A stretch of DNA of 43,882 nucleotides, taken from Myxococcota bacterium (GTDB lineage: Bacteria > Myxococcota_A > UBA796 > JAJRTE01). Both the position numbers and the translations under genes were made by a program. The notes below the pieces were generated by a model. That model was given only the letters and a program-made list of their open reading frames with translations. It was not told the DNA's origin and searched no databases. The DNA lies in the NCBI GenBank assembly GCA_024278455.1, contig JAJRTE010000009.1, positions 1 through 43,882 of the forward strand, given 5' to 3'. Positions 17,001 to 27,600 of this stretch are shown here, in pieces (position 1 is the stretch's first letter; every line of letters starts with the position of its first letter).

Positions 17001-17440
17001 GTTCCCGGGGGGTTGCCGAAGTTCGTCCCAGCCGACCAGGCGTCGTCAGCGGTCTTGAACTCGAGAGGCCCGAACGGGAGCGTCACCGACACCTGGAGGC
17101 GGTCTTCAGCAACCGGGAGCATGGCGTAGGGAATGAGCTGGATCGGATCGCCTGTCCAGCCGTTCAGGGTGCCGCGGAGGTAAATCATTCTGTCATAGGG
17201 ATAGCCGTCCGGCACCGGCACCGGCGTCGGCACAGGTGTCGGGCTCGATAACGGGGTGGCGGTCCCCGTGCTGGTGTCGTCGTCCCCGGATGCGTCATCA
17301 TCCCCGGTTGCGTCGTCGTCTCCTGGGGGCCGGGAGGTTTGATCGTCGTCGTCTCCCGGGCATCCGGCCGACATGGCCGTTCCCAGGAGCAGGCCCAGGG
17401 CGAGTATGGCCACGTCGAAGAAGTAGTACCGTCTTTTCAT
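14045..17440 (-). CDS. Pullulanase-type alpha-1,6-glucosidase, surface lipoprotein
   Basis: This GH13 debranching enzyme should hydrolyse alpha-1,6 bonds in pullulan, glycogen or starch fragments at the cell surface. The 1131-residue protein has a lipoprotein signal ending SAGC, then an acidic Asp-rich run with repeated GDDDA-like units and a Thr/Pro linker, carbohydrate-binding and pullulanase N-terminal domains, and the catalytic barrel. The type I signature YNWGYDP is near residue 553, the nucleophile Asp in [11 protein letters not shown] near 668, the acid/base Glu in YLYGEAW near 704, and the third site in SVHDNQ near 882. An unusual Pro/Thr/Ser-rich insertion of about 30 residues ([20 protein letters not shown], about residues 785-812) interrupts the catalytic domain. 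The start at 17440 has GGAG seven bases upstream. It stands alone, divergent from the next gene. Confidence 0.94.
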   Translation of the reverse strand: MKRRYYFFDVAILALGLLLGTAMSAGCPGDDDDQTSRPPGDDDATGDDDASGDDDTSTGTATPLSSPTPVPTPVPVPDGYPYDRMIYLRGTLNGWTGDPIQLIPYAMLPVAEDRLQVSVTLPFGPLEFKTADDAWSAGTNFGNPPGTDDRISLDVPKTLADNGFNLKLDVEVSGVYSFTLDTSEPLTPSVTVHFEYEVEDVCTADISKAKARWLTAGTLAWKTPGAAEYFLYVAPNGGIRLQDGQLSGGSALSISLEGTIDEGDPLLETYPYVKGQAKFDMSGLGDLLPELITGQVIAASRNEDGVVCDATGVQLYGLLDDAFPYDGSDLGLTWNGDEPTFTLWAPTAQSVSLLLFDDSSTTTATETVSMTTPNVPGTWTVTGDTSWKGRYYLYEVQVFVPSTGQVETNRVTDPYSVALSMNSGKSLVADLDDPALKPDGWDTLSKPPLEAFEDIVLYELHVRDFSASDATCPESSRGRFAAFTEDGSDGMAHLKALAEAGLTHVHLLPPFDIATIDEDVSQQVTPDVPEDAAPDSEEQQAAVAAVKDTDAYNWGYDPYHYMVPEGSYATDPQGTARILEFRRMVQALNEAGLRVVIDQVYNHTHAAGQDDQSVLDKIVPGYYYRLDNDGYIQSSSCCPDTATEHAMMEKLMIDSVVHWATAYKVDGFRFDLMGHHTRQNMENVRAALDALTLEEDGVDGPRIYLYGEAWKFGSLDAIMPDEAFSQPNTFGAGIGSFNDRIRDSVRGGNPFASLWEQGFVTGLYYDDNLMDLDEELVPLDRRADSTPTAPPASDTTPALDSATPTPVEPTPSAYDTYLDAHRKQLLELMDDIRIGLAGNLRDYTFTSASGEVVSGAQVTYRGSSGAGYTADPEEIINYVSVHDNQTLWDNIQAKAPFQVPARDPETATVTERVRMQQMGLAIIALGQGVPFFHAGSDMLRSKSGDGDSYDSGDWFNRIDFSYATNNWGVGLPIADKNQYAWDIWQPRLADPALIPSESDIRATTAYFQDLLRIRFGSPLFRLRTAEDIMARVRFLNAEGGPNQVPGLIVMALLDQGEGLDDLDPNATMIAVVFNATRDPVTFRHETLAVPMVLHEVLEASGDPVLSGADCGSGDGTVTAPPRTTLVCVADQ

Positions 17441-17716
17441 GCATCGCTCCGATGACATGGGTGGCATGTGCAGGATTCGGCGGTCGCCGACCGTTCGACT
17501 GTCACAGTGTATCGTGTATCAGGCCCATCGGCCAGGGAAAACCTGGTCGTTTCCGGGTCGAGCGGTGCCGGAGACCGGCCATCAGAGATCCCCAGAATCG
17601 GACAGGGTAGTCCGAATTGGTGCGCCCCGTCGCGGAGATGTCTCCGTCGCAAGACCTGGCACGCTCTGCTTTGCGGATTGTGGAGACCCGCGAACAGGCA
17701 GGACGGCCGTTAGGGT

Positions 17717-17745
17717 TGCGCATGTATCGCATGGCATCGATAATG
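17717..17745 (+). promoter_or_regulatory. Possible promoter for the MopE/fibrinogen-like lipoprotein
   Basis: TTGCGC (17717-17722) and GATAAT (17740-17745) are separated by 17 bases. The -10 matches five of six bases, the -35 only three. The start codon is 48 bp downstream of the -10. Confidence 0.32.
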
Positions 17746-17755
17746 GTACGATGCA
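17735..17755. promoter_or_regulatory. Inverted repeat overlapping the putative -10
   Basis: GCATCG and CGATGC form perfect 6-bp arms around a 9-base spacer; the left arm ends in the first base of GATAAT. Position and symmetry fit a repressor site, but no regulator is known. Confidence 0.35.
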
Positions 17756-17792
17756 AGGATACGGTCGTGCGTGCTCACGGGAGGCTTTCGAG

Positions 17793-20162
17793 ATGCGGAG
17801 ACGGGGTACGGTAGAACGGACAAGAAAGGCGCTGGCTTCCTGGACACTGCTGTGGCTCGTGCTTGCGGGTGTTGCAGCGTGCAGCGATGTGCCGGAAGAC
17901 GATAACAGCAGTTTCTCACCTCCGGTGGAGACCCCACCATCGGAAACCTCGCCCCCGATCGCCACGCCGTCCCCGACGATGGTGCCGGTCGCGACGCCGA
18001 CTGCACCCGTAGCGCTGCCGACTCCCCGGGTGGGGACCCCGACCCCCCGCGTGGCGACGCCGACCTTGCCCATAGCGACTCCGACTCCCCGCGTGGTGAC
18101 GCCGACCCTTCCAGAAGTGACGCCGGCCTCGCCCGGTGCCACGCCGACCCCCGAACCGACGGGCACGCCCGTTCCCACCGCACCGCCGGCGGACCTGGAC
18201 CATGATGGGTTCTCCGTCGAGGACGGAGACTGCGACGACAGCGCTCCGGACGTGTATCCGGGCGCGGCCGACGTCCCATACGATGGGGTCGACCAGGATT
18301 GTGATGGTGGGGATCTGACCGATGTGGACGGAGATGGGTACGATGCTCCCGCTGCCGGTGGTGCGGATTGCGATGACAACGACCAGAACACGCATCCTGG
18401 CGCCGAGGAGTTTGCAGACGGCAGGGACAACGATTGCGACGGTCTCGTCGATGAAGGACTCAACACGACCGACGATGACGGAGACGGCCTCTCCGAGGAG
18501 GATGGCGATTGTGATGACGAGGACCCGGCGATCTTCCCGGGCGCGGTGGAGGTTCCCTACGATGGCACCGACCAGGACTGCGACGGCGTGGATCTCACCG
18601 ACGTGGACGATGACGGCTTTGCGAGCACGGTGGTGGGCGGTACGGACTGCGCCGATTCCGACGGGACGATTCATCCCGGCGCTCTCGAGGTGTGCGATGC
18701 CCAGGACAACAATTGTGATGGGTCGGTGGACGAAGGGGTTCAGGAATACTATTTCCGTGACGCCGACGGTGACGGGTACGGGGATGCTTCCGCCATCTCG
18801 CCGGGCTGCGACGCGCCTTCCGGGTATGTCACGGACGACCAGGATTGCGATGACGATCGACCGGATGTTCATCCTGGGGCCGAGGAGAGGTGCAACGAGG
18901 TGGACGACAACTGCGACGGAACGGTCGACGAGGGGGTGACCTCGACCTTCTACAGGGATGCAGACCAGGATGGGTACGGCGATCCTTCGGCACCGGTGGA
19001 TGCGTGCACGGCCCCGGAAGGCTACGTGGACGACGCCACCGATTGCCGGGATACGAACGAAATGGTGTTTCCGGGCAACGAGGAGGTGTGCAACGGCGTG
19101 GACGACAACTGCGACGGTTCAGTCGATGAGAACGTCACCACAGTCCTGTACCAGGATGCGGATGGGGACGCCTTTGGAAACCCGGAGGTCACCACCGAGT
19201 CCTGCGGGTTCGTCGACGGCTACGTCCTCAACGCGCGCGATTGCGACGATCAGGATGCCGGCACGTTCCCCGGGGCGGCGGAGGTCTGCGACGACCGGGA
19301 CAACGATTGCGACGGCCTCGTCGATGAGGGCACGGGGAGCGTGTACTACCAGGATGGAGACGGTGATGGGTACGGCGATTCCGCACTGCCGGTGGAGGCT
19401 TGCTCCCAGCCAGAGGGCCATGTGGAAGACGACACCGATTGCGATGACACGAATCCGGCCATCCATCCCGGTCAGCCCGAGGAACCTAACGGTGTGGACG
19501 ACGATTGTGACGGAGAAATCGATGAGAATGTCTACTTTTCGAGCTGCAAGGCACTCTTGGAGGCGATACCCGGAGCGAGCAGCGGATTCTATGCCATCGA
19601 TCCCGACGGAACCGGGAGCACCCCACCGTTCGAGACCTACTGCGACATGACGACCGACGGAGGCGGATGGACCGTGACCTACGTCGAGTTTGAGAAAGAT
19701 CCCAACGACTACCAGACGGGCGCACCGCCCAATAGTGCGGAAGAGAACAACTGGACGAACTTCGAGGCAATCTTCAACCAATCCCTGGACGACAGTGCGG
19801 TCTACCCGAAGGACCGGATCGCGCACAACGAAGAGCGGGTCTTCTGCAAGGAGTGGCCCGACGGGAACGAAACCACCTACTACATGATTGACGCAGTCGC
19901 CGTTACCACCTCCTTCTGGGACCAGGAGCCCCACGCGTTGCACTGGCTGATATCCTCGAGCGAAGCCTACGTCGGTGTTGACGACATGGGATTGGCCTCG
20001 ATGTTCCATGCCATACCCGGGCAACCTGGGAAGCTCAACGGGGACCTCGGGGGGAGCCATGCATGGGAATCCCCGTGGGGTATCCAGGGGTGCAACGCCG
20101 GCGGATACAACAACAACCACGATGCGTCCTACGACCTCTACTTCCTGGTTTTCGTGCGATAG
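17793..20162 (+). CDS. MopE-repeat lipoprotein with C-terminal fibrinogen-like domain
   Basis: The 789-residue protein has a lipoprotein signal (LVLAGVAAC), then a long Thr/Pro linker built from ATPTxPxxTPT units (about residues 45-125), eight MopE-type putative metal-binding repeats of two sizes (about 45 and 66 residues; cores DxDGDGYG, DCDD, PGAEE, DDNCDGxVDE), and a C-terminal module of about 200 residues. That module begins SCKALLEAIPGASSGFYAID and contains YCDMTTDGGGWTV, the hallmark of fibrinogen C-terminal-like domains, which usually bind glycans or proteins. A surface adhesin or calcium-stabilised stalk is the likely role. The start at 17793 has GGGAGG eight bases upstream; the frame is open further upstream but lacks a site. 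The repeats carry Asp-rich calcium-type loops; calcium binding is inferred. Confidence 0.87.
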   Translation: MRRRGTVERTRKALASWTLLWLVLAGVAACSDVPEDDNSSFSPPVETPPSETSPPIATPSPTMVPVATPTAPVALPTPRVGTPTPRVATPTLPIATPTPRVVTPTLPEVTPASPGATPTPEPTGTPVPTAPPADLDHDGFSVEDGDCDDSAPDVYPGAADVPYDGVDQDCDGGDLTDVDGDGYDAPAAGGADCDDNDQNTHPGAEEFADGRDNDCDGLVDEGLNTTDDDGDGLSEEDGDCDDEDPAIFPGAVEVPYDGTDQDCDGVDLTDVDDDGFASTVVGGTDCADSDGTIHPGALEVCDAQDNNCDGSVDEGVQEYYFRDADGDGYGDASAISPGCDAPSGYVTDDQDCDDDRPDVHPGAEERCNEVDDNCDGTVDEGVTSTFYRDADQDGYGDPSAPVDACTAPEGYVDDATDCRDTNEMVFPGNEEVCNGVDDNCDGSVDENVTTVLYQDADGDAFGNPEVTTESCGFVDGYVLNARDCDDQDAGTFPGAAEVCDDRDNDCDGLVDEGTGSVYYQDGDGDGYGDSALPVEACSQPEGHVEDDTDCDDTNPAIHPGQPEEPNGVDDDCDGEIDENVYFSSCKALLEAIPGASSGFYAIDPDGTGSTPPFETYCDMTTDGGGWTVTYVEFEKDPNDYQTGAPPNSAEENNWTNFEAIFNQSLDDSAVYPKDRIAHNEERVFCKEWPDGNETTYYMIDAVAVTTSFWDQEPHALHWLISSSEAYVGVDDMGLASMFHAIPGQPGKLNGDLGGSHAWESPWGIQGCNAGGYNNNHDASYDLYFLVFVR

Positions 20163-20164
20163 TC

Positions 20165-20176
20165 CTCCCGCGGGAG
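20165..20176. terminator. Short palindrome between convergent genes
   Basis: CTCCCGCGGGAG is a perfect 12-bp palindrome in the 27-bp gap between two convergent stop codons. It could act as a weak bidirectional terminator, but no T run follows on either strand. Confidence 0.3.
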
Positions 20177-20189
20177 ACGAGAAAGAGAA

Positions 20190-21740
20190 CTACCGGGTTA
20201 CAGGCAGGTAGCCGGACCGTTGATCCGCGGGCGCATACATGTTCTGGTAGGGTGCCTGGGTGATGTCCCGGCCGGGAATCCCGTCGAAGGCTTCCCAGTT
20301 CGCGGTATAGAAAGGCCTGCCCTCGTCCGTATCGGCCAGGATGGCCTCGATATAGAGCGCGTCAGCGTCGCCAGTGCAGGCGGAGGGATCGAACGTCGCC
20401 TCGAGCACGGGGCGAGGGACCTGGCCGTAGTCTGCCGGGTCCATGTCGAGGAACCGGGTCGTTTCTGTCCCTGGGCAGGCCTGGTCAGCGGAGTAGCCGC
20501 CGGGGAGGTCGCGCACAACGCGCAATGTGACCGAAGCAGCCACGGGCACGGTGCCGTAGACTTCGAGCTGGGCGATGATTCGAGCGGGCGGGTCGTTATC
20601 GGCGATGGATGACAGGACGGTGCCGCTGCTGGCGTCGAGGAACCGTGCCTTGGAAACCACGATCTCGTAGGTCCCGTTGAAGCGCTCCGGCCATGCCACG
20701 GCGAGGCCCTGGATCCCAGTGCTCCGCATGACAGTGCCGTCCCAGGTCGGCCAGGCCTGGTACCACAGGCCGCTTTCGTCGAATCCCTGGTGAATCGCGG
20801 GGCCAAGCCACTGGAACTCGTCGAAGTACCAGGACAGGTACCCCCGTTCAGCGAACATCGGTGTGTCCTCGAGTCGATGGAGTTCGTCCAGGTCCATCTG
20901 CAGCGTGGCGTCGGGTTGACGAGAGAGGTACTTGTCCGCCGCGGTCATCCAGTCCTCGAGGAGGTCGCCGAGGCTGTTGCGCCGAACCCGCATGAACAGG
21001 AGGTCGATCAGCCGTTCCCGGATCAGGACCTGGTACTTGGTGATGAGGCGCACGTAGTCGTCGATCTGGTCCTCGAGGTCTGCCTGGGAGATGATGCCGC
21101 TGCCATACAGGTCGTAGGCGGTTTCCCACCAGAAGTCGACGACGAGCTGGAGCCTGGCATCTCCCTGGAACGGATCGAGGACGAAGTAGTCGATGAGGTC
21201 GATCAGGAGGTTCACATCGCCGTAGAAGAGGTCGATGCCAGCCTCGACGAGGAGTTCGTTTTCGGCACCCGGGTGGTCGTCGTTGACGCCGTCGAACAGG
21301 TCGACCTCACCGAGTCCGGAGGCGATGGTCATCGCCTGGGTCTGGAAGAGCTGGGCCGAGATATCGGTGCAAATGTGCTGGATGTAGCCTCGAGCGAAGG
21401 CGATCTTCCAGGGGTGCGTATCCCGGTAGGGCTCGGCGGCCTCGAGCAGGGCCAGGCCCAGGGCGCGGTCGTGGGAGCCGAAACCCAGCCCTTCGATCGC
21501 GGACCCCACGTCGGGGAACATCGTGCCCAGGAGGAAATAGCGCTCCGTGTTGGTGTCATCGATGAGCCGTGCATCCTCGGCCTGGTCGGGAGGGCCCTCG
21601 AGGGTCACCAGTTCCAGGTAGGCCTGCCCGTCCATCATGTGGGTCATGGGACCGGATGCGTTGGCGAGGCCGGGCGAGAGGAGACACAACGACAGGATGG
21701 CCGCTGCCGTGCATATCCAAACGGTCGCCGTCTTCTGCAT
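20190..21740 (-). CDS. Secreted zinc-dependent phospholipase C-like protein
   Basis: The 516-residue protein has a clear signal peptide (AAAILSLCLLSPGLANASG). The mature N-terminus has the spaced His/Asp pattern of the zinc-dependent phospholipase C / S1-P1 nuclease fold: GPMTHMM right after the signal, GTMFPDVG, GFGSHDRA, and later FARGYIQHICTDI with an HxxxD pair. The helical domain continues to about residue 330. The rest is beta-rich and of unknown function, perhaps a C-terminal binding domain. The start at 21740 is set by AGGAGG seven bases upstream; the long upstream frame has no signal peptide. The substrate (phospholipid or other phosphodiester) is not known, and some family members are not phospholipases. 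It is convergent with the fibrinogen-like gene and divergent from the sulfatase-like gene. Confidence 0.68.
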   Translation of the reverse strand: MQKTATVWICTAAAILSLCLLSPGLANASGPMTHMMDGQAYLELVTLEGPPDQAEDARLIDDTNTERYFLLGTMFPDVGSAIEGLGFGSHDRALGLALLEAAEPYRDTHPWKIAFARGYIQHICTDISAQLFQTQAMTIASGLGEVDLFDGVNDDHPGAENELLVEAGIDLFYGDVNLLIDLIDYFVLDPFQGDARLQLVVDFWWETAYDLYGSGIISQADLEDQIDDYVRLITKYQVLIRERLIDLLFMRVRRNSLGDLLEDWMTAADKYLSRQPDATLQMDLDELHRLEDTPMFAERGYLSWYFDEFQWLGPAIHQGFDESGLWYQAWPTWDGTVMRSTGIQGLAVAWPERFNGTYEIVVSKARFLDASSGTVLSSIADNDPPARIIAQLEVYGTVPVAASVTLRVVRDLPGGYSADQACPGTETTRFLDMDPADYGQVPRPVLEATFDPSACTGDADALYIEAILADTDEGRPFYTANWEAFDGIPGRDITQAPYQNMYAPADQRSGYLPVTR

Positions 21741-22131
21741 GGTCTTCCCTCCTTTGTTGCCCCTGGCGGGGCCCAGTCGTGGCTGGAGTCCACCACTGCA
21801 AGCGCCCGCGCCCCAATCGCAACAGGGGGTGGGGTGTACGGCATGTCGCCGGTGTCGCTGCCAGGTGGGTCCACCGTGCAGGATAGCATGGAGCCGGCGT
21901 GTCCCCAAGAGAACCGGCAGCCGCTGGTTGATCGATGTCCCGTGCGTGGATTGGCTCCCTGGTGGAAAACGGTTACTTCGACAACCCATCCTGTTGTTCT
22001 TGTGAAAGAATGCCAAGGTGGCGATTCCCTGCGACGGCGGGCATGGTGTGGCAAGACACCTTGACTGCGGGTGCAGACGGCGCTACAACGAGTCTACCTG
22101 TTCATTCCGCCCGTGATGGGGAGGCGTCCGA
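21741..22131. other. 391-bp divergent intergenic region
   Basis: It separates the phospholipase-like and sulfatase-like genes. A good plus-strand promoter lies at 22061-22089. On the minus strand I find only the phospholipase Shine-Dalgarno and no convincing promoter. No RNA gene is apparent. Confidence 0.5.
22061..22089 (+). promoter_or_regulatory. Sigma-70 promoter of the sulfatase/TPR gene
   Basis: TTGACT (22061-22066) and TACAAC (22084-22089) are spaced by 17 bases, matching the consensus at five and four of six bases. The predicted transcript starts about 35 bp before the ATG at 22132 and includes its GGGGAGG site. Confidence 0.5.
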
Positions 22132-24582
22132 ATGCCCTGCGGAAGCGGCTGGTGCGGAGGCCGGATTGTTGAAGGAGCGACGTCTTTGCGCTGTGCGGTC
22201 ACGGCACGCCTGTTCGTGGTTTTCTGTGCCGTGGCCGGTATCCTGGGGTGCGGTTCCCCTCGCCCCAACATCCTGCTGGTCACCTTCGACACCACCCGCT
22301 GGGACCACGTGGGATATGCCTTTCGCCGTCGCGGGCTCACCCCCATGCTGGATGCCATGGCGGCCCGCGGCACCTGGTTCTCCTCGTGCATCTCGGCGCA
22401 GCCGTCGACCTTGCCGTCGCACGCGACGATCATGACCGGCTTGTTTCCCCAGCATCACGGTGTCCGCAACAACGGCACCTACGTGGTCCCGGAGGAGGTG
22501 ACGACCCTCGCGGAGAGGTTGCACGCAGCGGGGTACCAGACCCACGCGGTGGTTTCGGCCTACGTGCTCGACAGCCAGTTCGGCCTGGACCAGGGGTTCG
22601 AGGAGTACGACGACGACCTCTCCCGGGGCCCCCAGCAGAAGATGTTCATGTTCAAGGAGATCCCGGCCTCGCTCACCACGGTGAAGGCCGCGGAGTGGCT
22701 CCGAAAGGGGTGGTCTCGAGACAGGCCCTTCTTCCTGTGGATACACTATTTCGATCCCCATGCCGACTACGAACCGCCTTCGGACATCGCCGCGTTGTTT
22801 CCAGGCGACCCCTATTCCGGGGAGATCCACTACGCCGACCGCGAACTGGGTCGCGTCTTCAAGGAACTCGACATCGAGGGTATCCTGGACGACACGCTTT
22901 TCGTGTTCACGTCGGACCACGGGGACAGCCTGGGCGAGCACGGGGAACGCACCCACGGCCTGTTCATTTACGACTCCACGACTCGAGTCCCGTTGTTGCT
23001 CGCCGGCCCCGGTGTCCCGGCCGGGAAACGGGTCGACTCCCTGGTCAGGACGGCCGACATCGTCCCGACCGTGCTGGATCTCCTGAGACTGCCTGGCCGA
23101 GACGAACTGGACGGCCGCTCCCTCGAGACGGCGTGGGAAGGACACGATATCCCGCGCATCGCCTACGTCGAAACCATCATGCCGAGGCAGAACTTCGGTT
23201 GGTCCGAACTCCGCGCATTGCGCTCCGACCGGCTCAAGGCCATACGTGCGCCTCGTCCCGAACTGTACGATCTGTCGAAGGACCCCGGAGAGACGTTGAA
23301 CCGCTTGCTGGTGGAGGGGCGTGGCGCCGACACAGAAGGGCTTTTCGCCCGGCTGGATGCCATGGTGGAGCAGGACCCGCTCACCCACGGGGGACACGGC
23401 CAGGCGGACCTGGACGCCGAGACCCGGAAGCGGCTCGAGGCCCTGGGCTACGTCTGGCAGACAGAGGGCACGACCGGCGACGAGCCTCGCCCGGACCCCA
23501 AGGACAGGCTTCGATACTGGGAGATGTTCCAGGCCGGACAGCAGTTGATGCGCGAAAAACAGTTTCCCCAGGCCGTGACGTTGATTTCCAACCTCCTCGA
23601 GCAGGACCCGGACAACATCATCGCAATGAGTTCGCTTGCTCGAGCACTCCACGAGATCGGGGAAACCGACAAGGCCCTCCAGGTCTACCGCGATATCATC
23701 GCCAGCGACCCGAAGCGGGATACCGCCTATATCGGCGCGGCCAAGATGCTCCAGGAGAAGGGGGCCTATGACGAAGCCGAGCGGCTGCTCCGCAGGGTCA
23801 TCGAGATGAAGCCCGAGGATCCTGGCGGGTACACTGCGCTGGGCGACCTGTTCCTCGATCGGGAAGCCTTCGACGACGCCGAGGCATGGTTCCGACAGGC
23901 CCTGGAGGTAGATGCCCATTCGAGCCTCGCAGCCGGTGGACTGGGGAATTGCCTGAACCGCGCAGGCAAGGTGCAGGAGGCGGCCAGGGTCCTGCGCGCC
24001 GCCCTGGAGCGGGACCCGTCGAGCCACACCGTGACCTACAACCTGGCAGTGGTCACGGAGCGACTGGGAGACAAGAAGGGTGCGCTGGCACTCTACGAGC
24101 GCGCGATACGCCTCGACCCCGAGCATTCCATGAGCTGGAACAACCTCGGAAGCCTGCTCAACGGGATGGGAAAGCGGGAGGAAGGGTTGAAGATGATTCG
24201 CAGGGCCCACGAACTGGACCCGGCGAACGTGGAAGCCACGTTCAACCTCGGCGCAATCCTCCTGGTGGAGGGAAGGCCGGAGGAGGCGCTTCCGCTCCTC
24301 GAGGCAGCGGCCCGGCAGCGGCCCGGTTTCGCGCGTGCCCACATCTTGACCGCGAAGGCCCTCGAGGCGCTGGGGCGGACCGACGACGCGATTTTCGCCT
24401 GGCGCACGTTGGGCGACACCGCGCCGGTCGCGTGGTTGAACATCGCCAGGATAGAGCTTGAGCGGGGCCGGAAGCCGGAAGCCGTGGAAGCCTTGAAACA
24501 GGGAGTGGCTATGGACGGCGATCGGTTCCGAAGGGCCGTCGGAACACACAAAGGACTCGAGGACCTGATGAAACACCTGTGA
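22132..24582 (+). CDS. Sulfatase-like hydrolase / TPR lipoprotein
   Basis: The 816-residue protein has a lipoprotein signal (FCAVAGILGC), an alkaline-phosphatase-superfamily sulfatase domain (about residues 45-400) and a TPR region (about 470-810, with repeats such as WNNLGSLLNGMGKREEGLK). Metal-site segments are present: LLVTFDTTRWDH and FTSDHGDSLGEHG. At the nucleophile site it reads STLPSHATIMTG, so the residue aligned with the formylglycine Cys/Ser of true sulfatases (CxPxR) is Thr and the Arg is His. It is therefore more likely a phospho-hydrolase/transferase or a non-sulfatase member. ATG 22132 has GGGGAGG seven bases upstream; TTG 22186 also has AAGGAG at good distance and would give a shorter, more usual signal peptide. 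Anchoring with TPRs suggests a role within a periplasmic complex. Confidence 0.87.
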   Translation: MPCGSGWCGGRIVEGATSLRCAVTARLFVVFCAVAGILGCGSPRPNILLVTFDTTRWDHVGYAFRRRGLTPMLDAMAARGTWFSSCISAQPSTLPSHATIMTGLFPQHHGVRNNGTYVVPEEVTTLAERLHAAGYQTHAVVSAYVLDSQFGLDQGFEEYDDDLSRGPQQKMFMFKEIPASLTTVKAAEWLRKGWSRDRPFFLWIHYFDPHADYEPPSDIAALFPGDPYSGEIHYADRELGRVFKELDIEGILDDTLFVFTSDHGDSLGEHGERTHGLFIYDSTTRVPLLLAGPGVPAGKRVDSLVRTADIVPTVLDLLRLPGRDELDGRSLETAWEGHDIPRIAYVETIMPRQNFGWSELRALRSDRLKAIRAPRPELYDLSKDPGETLNRLLVEGRGADTEGLFARLDAMVEQDPLTHGGHGQADLDAETRKRLEALGYVWQTEGTTGDEPRPDPKDRLRYWEMFQAGQQLMREKQFPQAVTLISNLLEQDPDNIIAMSSLARALHEIGETDKALQVYRDIIASDPKRDTAYIGAAKMLQEKGAYDEAERLLRRVIEMKPEDPGGYTALGDLFLDREAFDDAEAWFRQALEVDAHSSLAAGGLGNCLNRAGKVQEAARVLRAALERDPSSHTVTYNLAVVTERLGDKKGALALYERAIRLDPEHSMSWNNLGSLLNGMGKREEGLKMIRRAHELDPANVEATFNLGAILLVEGRPEEALPLLEAAARQRPGFARAHILTAKALEALGRTDDAIFAWRTLGDTAPVAWLNIARIELERGRKPEAVEALKQGVAMDGDRFRRAVGTHKGLEDLMKHL

Positions 24583-24680
24583 CGGGTAACATGTTGTCCG
24601 GGAAACCGGGCGGAAGAGGGTGGGGAAGTCGCCCGGCAGGCGCCGGGACGCTCTCGTAGCCGGATAGCCAAGGAGCGGAC

Positions 24681-27600
24681 ATGAGGAAAACGTTGGAAAT
24701 GCTGGTGGTGCGATTGGTCAGCGCCTGGGTGATTGCGACATTGGTGCTGGGGGTCGTCACGCACCCCTTGATCGCAGCAACCTACTACGTCAACTCGAGC
24801 ACCGGCAATGACAGCCGGGGCGCGAGCGAGGCCCAAGACGAGGCGACCCCCTGGAAGACGTTGTCGCGTGCAACGACCGAATCCGGCCTGGCCGAAGGCG
24901 ACATCATCCGGCTTGCGACGGGTTCCTACGACAGTGCCAGCGGCGAGACATTCCCAATCGTTCCCGTGGACGGCGTGGCCATCCTGGGATCGGGCGCCCA
25001 GGACACGACCATCGATGCCGGGAGCGCGGAAGCGTTCCAGGCAGCAGCCGACTACCCGTTGGGCTTCTGGATAGGCGATCTCACCATCGCAACGTCCGGG
25101 ACAGGGGTCGCTCTCGACATCTCGGACGCCCAGATCCGCACCAACGTGGACGGCGTGGCCTTCTCTGGCGTCGATACGGGCATCATGGTGTCCCAGCACG
25201 CCGGATCCGGTGGGCTCGTCGCCACCGTGTCGAACAGTACCTTCAATGCCAGCAGCACGGGCATCGATGTCAGCGCCTCCAGCGCCGACTCGATCAGCCT
25301 CGATCTCACGGTGGACAACACCACGTTCACGGGAGGAGCCTCGGGCATCGACATCTACCTCAGCTTCGTGGACGACGTGGACAGCCGCGTCACTGTCAAC
25401 CAGAGTGTGTTCGACGGGTTGTTTCGCGGTATCGAATACTACGTCTACGACGCGGACCTGAATGTCGAGTCGGCATTGACCATCAACAACAGCACGTTTT
25501 CCGCCATTGACTACAAACCCATCAGCGCGTCCCTGTCGAGCGTGTCCAGTGCCAACGCGGTCGACTGGCAGGTCGGCCTCTTGGATTCGGAGTTTACCGA
25601 CACTGAAAGAACCGACATCGACGCCTGGTACCTGTATGATACGGATGCCACCATCGACTACACCATTTCGGGCAATACGTTTTCGCAAATCAACACCGAT
25701 GCCGTGTCGATCAGCGTGACGAGCTTCTCCAGCGTCACCATGAATACGCACCTGCTCGTCGAGGACAACACTTTTGGCGACATCAACGGCGACGCGCTCT
25801 ATTTCTTTGAAGGCTACGGGTACTTCGGCGATCAGAACACCGACATCACGATTCGTGGAAACACGATCGCCGACACGAGCAGTGACGGCATCTTCCTCTC
25901 GTTCTATGAGTGCTACTACTTCGACAGCAAGACCCTGGACGTCAAGATCCTGGAGAACGAACTGACGAACACGGGGTACGATGGGATATCCTTCGACAGC
26001 GAATACCTGGAGGAAGGGGGTGCTCTACGCCATCATCTGACTGTGGCAGGCAACACGGTGGCCGGTGCGGGAGGCGATGGTATCGCGCTCTATGGGTCGG
26101 AAAACAGCAGCAACAACCTGCTGGACTTCGACTGGACCGTGGTCAACAACACCGTCACCGGGTCGGCCTACACGGGCATCAGCCTGAACGTCTCGTACCT
26201 CGACTACGCAAGGGGCGGACGGGGCAACTTCACCGTGGCCGGGAACACGGTGGACGCCTCGGTCTACGAGGGAATCTACGTGGACGTGTCGAGTTGGTAT
26301 GCCAGCCGGGTTGCGCAGTCGGTGACCGTCGGGGGGAACACCGTTACCAACGCCGGCTGGGAAGGTATCGGTCTGGACTTGTCCGACCAGACCAGCCTCA
26401 CGGCCAACCTGGTTCGGGTCGAGGACAACGTGGTGCGCGGCGCGGCCGACGACGGCATTTACGTCGACACCGATGACTACCTGGGCGGCACCCACGTCAC
26501 CATCTCGGGGAACACGCTCACCGACAATGGAGGCAGCGGGTTGTACCTCTCGGGATACACGGACAACCGCGGCTTCGTTCCGTTCGACCTGGGCGGAGGC
26601 GCCCTGGGTTCCCCGGGTAGGAACACCTTCGCCAACAACGCGGCGTTTGCCATCGACGTCAGGGCCTACGACAGTAGCGAGGCGGCCATTTCCGCCCATG
26701 ACAACTACTTCGGCACCACCGACGCCAACGAGATAGCGGCCGCGGTCTTCGACCAGGCGGACGACGGCTCCTACGAGGCGTTGGACGCTTCCACCCCCCT
26801 GGAAACCCAGCCGACCACCTACGGCGCGGACGTGGCCCTGGCGGTCGAAGTCGTCGACGACACAGGGGCGCAAGGTGTCACGCCGGACGATGTTCTCCGG
26901 ATCACCGCCACCCTGACCGGCACCGGCGAGATCGGTTGCAGGGTCGCCTGGTTCGATGCTGCTCTTCCGGCTGGCGCCACCGCGCTCGCCGACACAGCAA
27001 CCACGAGCCTGGGCGCCGTGCTCGACCAAGGCGCCGACGGGCTGAGCGTGGCGGTCGGCTACGTTCCGGTCACCTATCCCGTCACCATATCCTGGGACAT
27101 GGTGATCGAGCCGGATGACGCTTGCGACGATCTGGTCATCGACACCCTCCTGACCTGCACCGGAGATTCGGGCGGCATCGAGGTGCCCGCGACGCTGGCG
27201 GTCCAGCGTCTTCAGGCCACCGCCTACGCCGACACGGACGGCGACGGCTATGGGGATGACGCCACCGGGATGGTGGTGTGCGGCGCAATTCCCGAAGGTT
27301 GGGCGACGCTGGGCGGCGACTGCGCCGACAAGGCCCCGTTCATCCATCCAGGTGCGGATGAAACCTGCAACGCCATGGACGACGACTGTGACGGCGACAT
27401 CGACGAGGGGGTCACATCCACCTTCTATGCCGACAGCGATGGGGACGGCTACGGCGACGCCTTCTCCCCGATACAGGCATGCCTCGAGGGACCGGGTATC
27501 AGCACCAACCTGGACGATTGCGATGATGCGGTCGCCACGACCTACCCGGGCGCCGATGAAGTGTGCGACACGGTTGACAACGACTGTGACGACTCGGTCG

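Larger units (their letters stand above)
17441..17792. other. 352-bp divergent intergenic region
   Basis: This lies between the divergent pullulanase and MopE/fibrinogen-like genes. It holds a 6-bp-stem inverted repeat at 17598-17615 (TCGGAC / GTCCGA), a weak plus-strand promoter at 17717-17745 and a perfect 6-bp inverted repeat overlapping it. I see no gene or RNA. Confidence 0.5.

Noticed and set aside
21960..22010. TTGGCA-containing element upstream of the phospholipase-like gene as a sigma-54 promoter
   Set aside because: The required GC-type -12 element is missing at the fixed distance.
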